A program made the translations under genes and the position numbers. The notes beneath the pieces were generated by a model. The model saw only the letters and a program-made list of their open reading frames with translations. It was not told where the DNA came from and did no database searches. A stretch of 6,449 nt of DNA from a bacterium (lineage in GTDB: Bacteria; Verrucomicrobiota; Verrucomicrobiae; JAJYAR01): positions 1 to 6,449 of the forward strand of contig JAJYAR010000171.1 in the NCBI GenBank assembly GCA_021779435.1. The letters run 5' to 3'. Below are positions 5,162-6,449 of this stretch, piece after piece (within the stretch, counting starts at the first letter, position 1; each line of letters starts with the position of its first letter).

Positions 5162-6409
5162 ATGAGTGAACTTCCTGCAGTCAAGTCCGCACCCTCGGCC
5201 GACAGCCTCAATAGTGCCGTTACCGCTCGAACGCCCGCGGGCATGGCGATCGAACGACCGGGCGAAGCGGGGGCGGAAGGGAGGGCGCGTTTCAAGGACC
5301 TTGTCGACGCACAGATGCCCCGGGATTTTTCAATCTCGCTCGATGCGTATCGTCGTGGCGGAACAGATCGCTTCTTGGACCGAATCCCGGAAGGGTTGGT
5401 TGCCCAACCGATGGCGGGATTCGAGAAGGAATACGTCAACATCATTGACTACATTGTCCGCATCACCCATCGGATATGGGAGGAGAAGGACATCGGCTAC
5501 ATCTACGATACGTACAGCCACGACTGTGCGGTCTGGGACGACCTCGGATTACAGTATGGACGGGACAAGATCGTCGCGGACACCGTCCAATTGAACAACG
5601 CCTTTCCCGATATTCGAATCGTTGCGGACGAGGTGATTTGGGCCGGAGATGATCGTCTGGGGTTCCATACCTCGCATCGCACCCAGATATTCGGCACGAA
5701 CACCGGGTTTTCTCGATACGGAGCGCCATCCGGCCGGCGCGTGCAGTTCTGGTGTCTCGCCAATTGCGTCGCCCGGGACAACGAAATCTTCCAGGAGCAC
5801 GTCGTTTACGATACCGTCGGACTTCTGCAGCAGTTGGGTGTCGATGCGGTCTATGCAGCGAAGCAATTGGGCGCGGCAGGCGCGCTTGGTCAATTGCCGC
5901 CGAATTTCTTGGCGAGCGACACCAAGCGTTCAAAGGGTCAGAGCAAGCCCCCGCTGTGCGCCATTCCTTCCTTGCCCATCGAGAACCCCGGTGAATTTGC
6001 GCGCGCGGCGCTGTTAACCGTCTGGAATCGGCGCAATCTGGCCGCGATGCAGCGAATCTACAGTCCGAACGTGCTGGTTCAGGCGACAGCCGGGCGCGTC
6101 TACCACGGAATCGGGCAGTTGCAGTCGTTTGTATTATCCATGCTGGCGATGTTTCCGGATTTGCATCTATCCGTGGATGATGTGTACTGGATGGGCAATG
6201 CCCGCGAAGGGCATCTCGTGGCAATCCGGTGGAGCATGATCGGAACACATGGTGGCAATGGTAGATATGGTGAACCCACGGGCCGGGAAGTGCACCTATG
6301 GGGAATTACTCACTGGATCATCGACAAAGGCATGGTGCAGAAGGAGTGGTTCATGTTCAATGAATTCGGCCTCCTCATTCAGCTGCACCGCCCGAGCGGC
6401 GCCGCATAG
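5162..6409 (+). CDS. Tandem SnoaL/NTF2-like (ester cyclase-like) protein
   Basis: A 415-residue protein of unknown function with two related domains, most like the SnoaL-like polyketide cyclase or ester cyclase group of the NTF2-like fold. An N-terminal region of about 85 residues shows no recognisable domain. Domain 1 spans roughly 86-227 and domain 2 roughly 276-410, joined by a polar linker. The halves align clearly: AFPDIRIVADEVIW (147-160) with MFPDLHLSVDDVYW (330-343); RYGAPSGRRVQFW (185-197) with RYGEPTGREVHLW (368-380); VGLLQQLG (219-226) with FGLLIQLH (402-409). No signal peptide or membrane segment is seen, so it is probably cytoplasmic. Members of this fold include cyclases, isomerases, dehydratases, epoxide hydrolases and non-catalytic binding proteins, so the reaction cannot be named. 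It has its own promoter with operator repeats like those of the polyol operon, which suggests co-regulation. The stop codon lies in a strong inverted repeat. Confidence 0.8.
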   Translation: MSELPAVKSAPSADSLNSAVTARTPAGMAIERPGEAGAEGRARFKDLVDAQMPRDFSISLDAYRRGGTDRFLDRIPEGLVAQPMAGFEKEYVNIIDYIVRITHRIWEEKDIGYIYDTYSHDCAVWDDLGLQYGRDKIVADTVQLNNAFPDIRIVADEVIWAGDDRLGFHTSHRTQIFGTNTGFSRYGAPSGRRVQFWCLANCVARDNEIFQEHVVYDTVGLLQQLGVDAVYAAKQLGAAGALGQLPPNFLASDTKRSKGQSKPPLCAIPSLPIENPGEFARAALLTVWNRRNLAAMQRIYSPNVLVQATAGRVYHGIGQLQSFVLSMLAMFPDLHLSVDDVYWMGNAREGHLVAIRWSMIGTHGGNGRYGEPTGREVHLWGITHWIIDKGMVQKEWFMFNEFGLLIQLHRPSGAA

Positions 6410-6418
6410 CGGCGCCGC
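6396..6418 (+). terminator. GC-rich hairpin over the stop codon of the SnoaL-like gene
   Basis: GCGGCGCCGC occurs twice (6396-6405 and 6409-6418) separated by ATA. Each copy is its own reverse complement, so the pair can form a 10-bp all-GC stem with a three-base loop. The stop codon TAG (6407-6409) sits in the loop and the first base of the second arm. No T tract follows, so it is not a standard intrinsic terminator; it may stabilise the mRNA 3' end or assist Rho-dependent ending. Confidence 0.4.
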
Positions 6419-6449
6419 CGGCGCAGTCCTCATCTCACGCCGCACCCGC
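6419..6449. other. Non-coding flank after the SnoaL-like gene
   Basis: The last 31 bases follow the hairpin. I see no gene start or promoter here, and the window ends before the next gene can be identified. Confidence 0.4.

Noticed and set aside
5463..6248. Minus-strand open frame of 261 codons opposite the SnoaL-like gene
   Set aside because: The plus-strand frame has a promoter, a start and a repeated domain with conserved motifs; the antisense product is Arg, Pro and Ser rich without structure.
1..6449. CRISPR arrays, insertion sequences or other mobile elements
   Set aside because: No spaced repeat array, transposase-like protein or terminal inverted repeats were seen; the region reads as an ordinary chromosomal catabolic locus.

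Overview
The window is GC-rich DNA, densely coding and with tight gene packing, of a kind usual in Proteobacteria; nothing in it fixes the genus. It holds five complete genes and two short AT-rich control regions.

Left arm, minus strand (about 4215 down to 90): a three-gene operon, in order of transcription: a GlpA-like FAD dehydrogenase with a C-terminal BFD-type [2Fe-2S] domain, a GlpB/HcnB-like FAD oxidoreductase, and an FGGY kinase of the glycerol kinase type. The first two genes overlap by 8 bases (ATGAGTGA) and the kinase follows 12 bases after the second, with its ribosome binding site laid over the stop codon of that gene. The expected pathway is phosphorylation of glycerol or a related polyol by the kinase, then oxidation of the polyol phosphate by the flavoprotein pair, with electrons leaving through flavin and iron-sulphur centres. 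No transporter and no GlpC or DUF1667-type third subunit is present.

Right arm, plus strand: a DeoR/GlpR-family repressor (4279-5046), divergent from the operon, followed after 115 bases by a 415-residue protein with two SnoaL/NTF2-like domains (5162-6409).

The most notable feature is regulatory. The motif TGACCGAAC, whose CGAAC(A/G)T end resembles the half-site of enterobacterial GlpR operators, occurs as direct repeats exactly 21 bp apart in both non-coding gaps (one of the four copies is degenerate). In the divergent gap the repeats cover promoter-like elements for both directions; in the second gap the downstream repeat supplies the -35 box of a near-consensus promoter for the SnoaL-like gene. 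This suggests that the DeoR protein controls the operon, itself and the SnoaL-like gene as one regulon, giving an otherwise unexplained double-SnoaL protein a metabolic setting. Two further oddities support a non-standard system: the kinase has Gly where glycerol kinases have the substrate-binding Arg (NQGES instead of NQRET), and the first operon gene appears to be leaderless.
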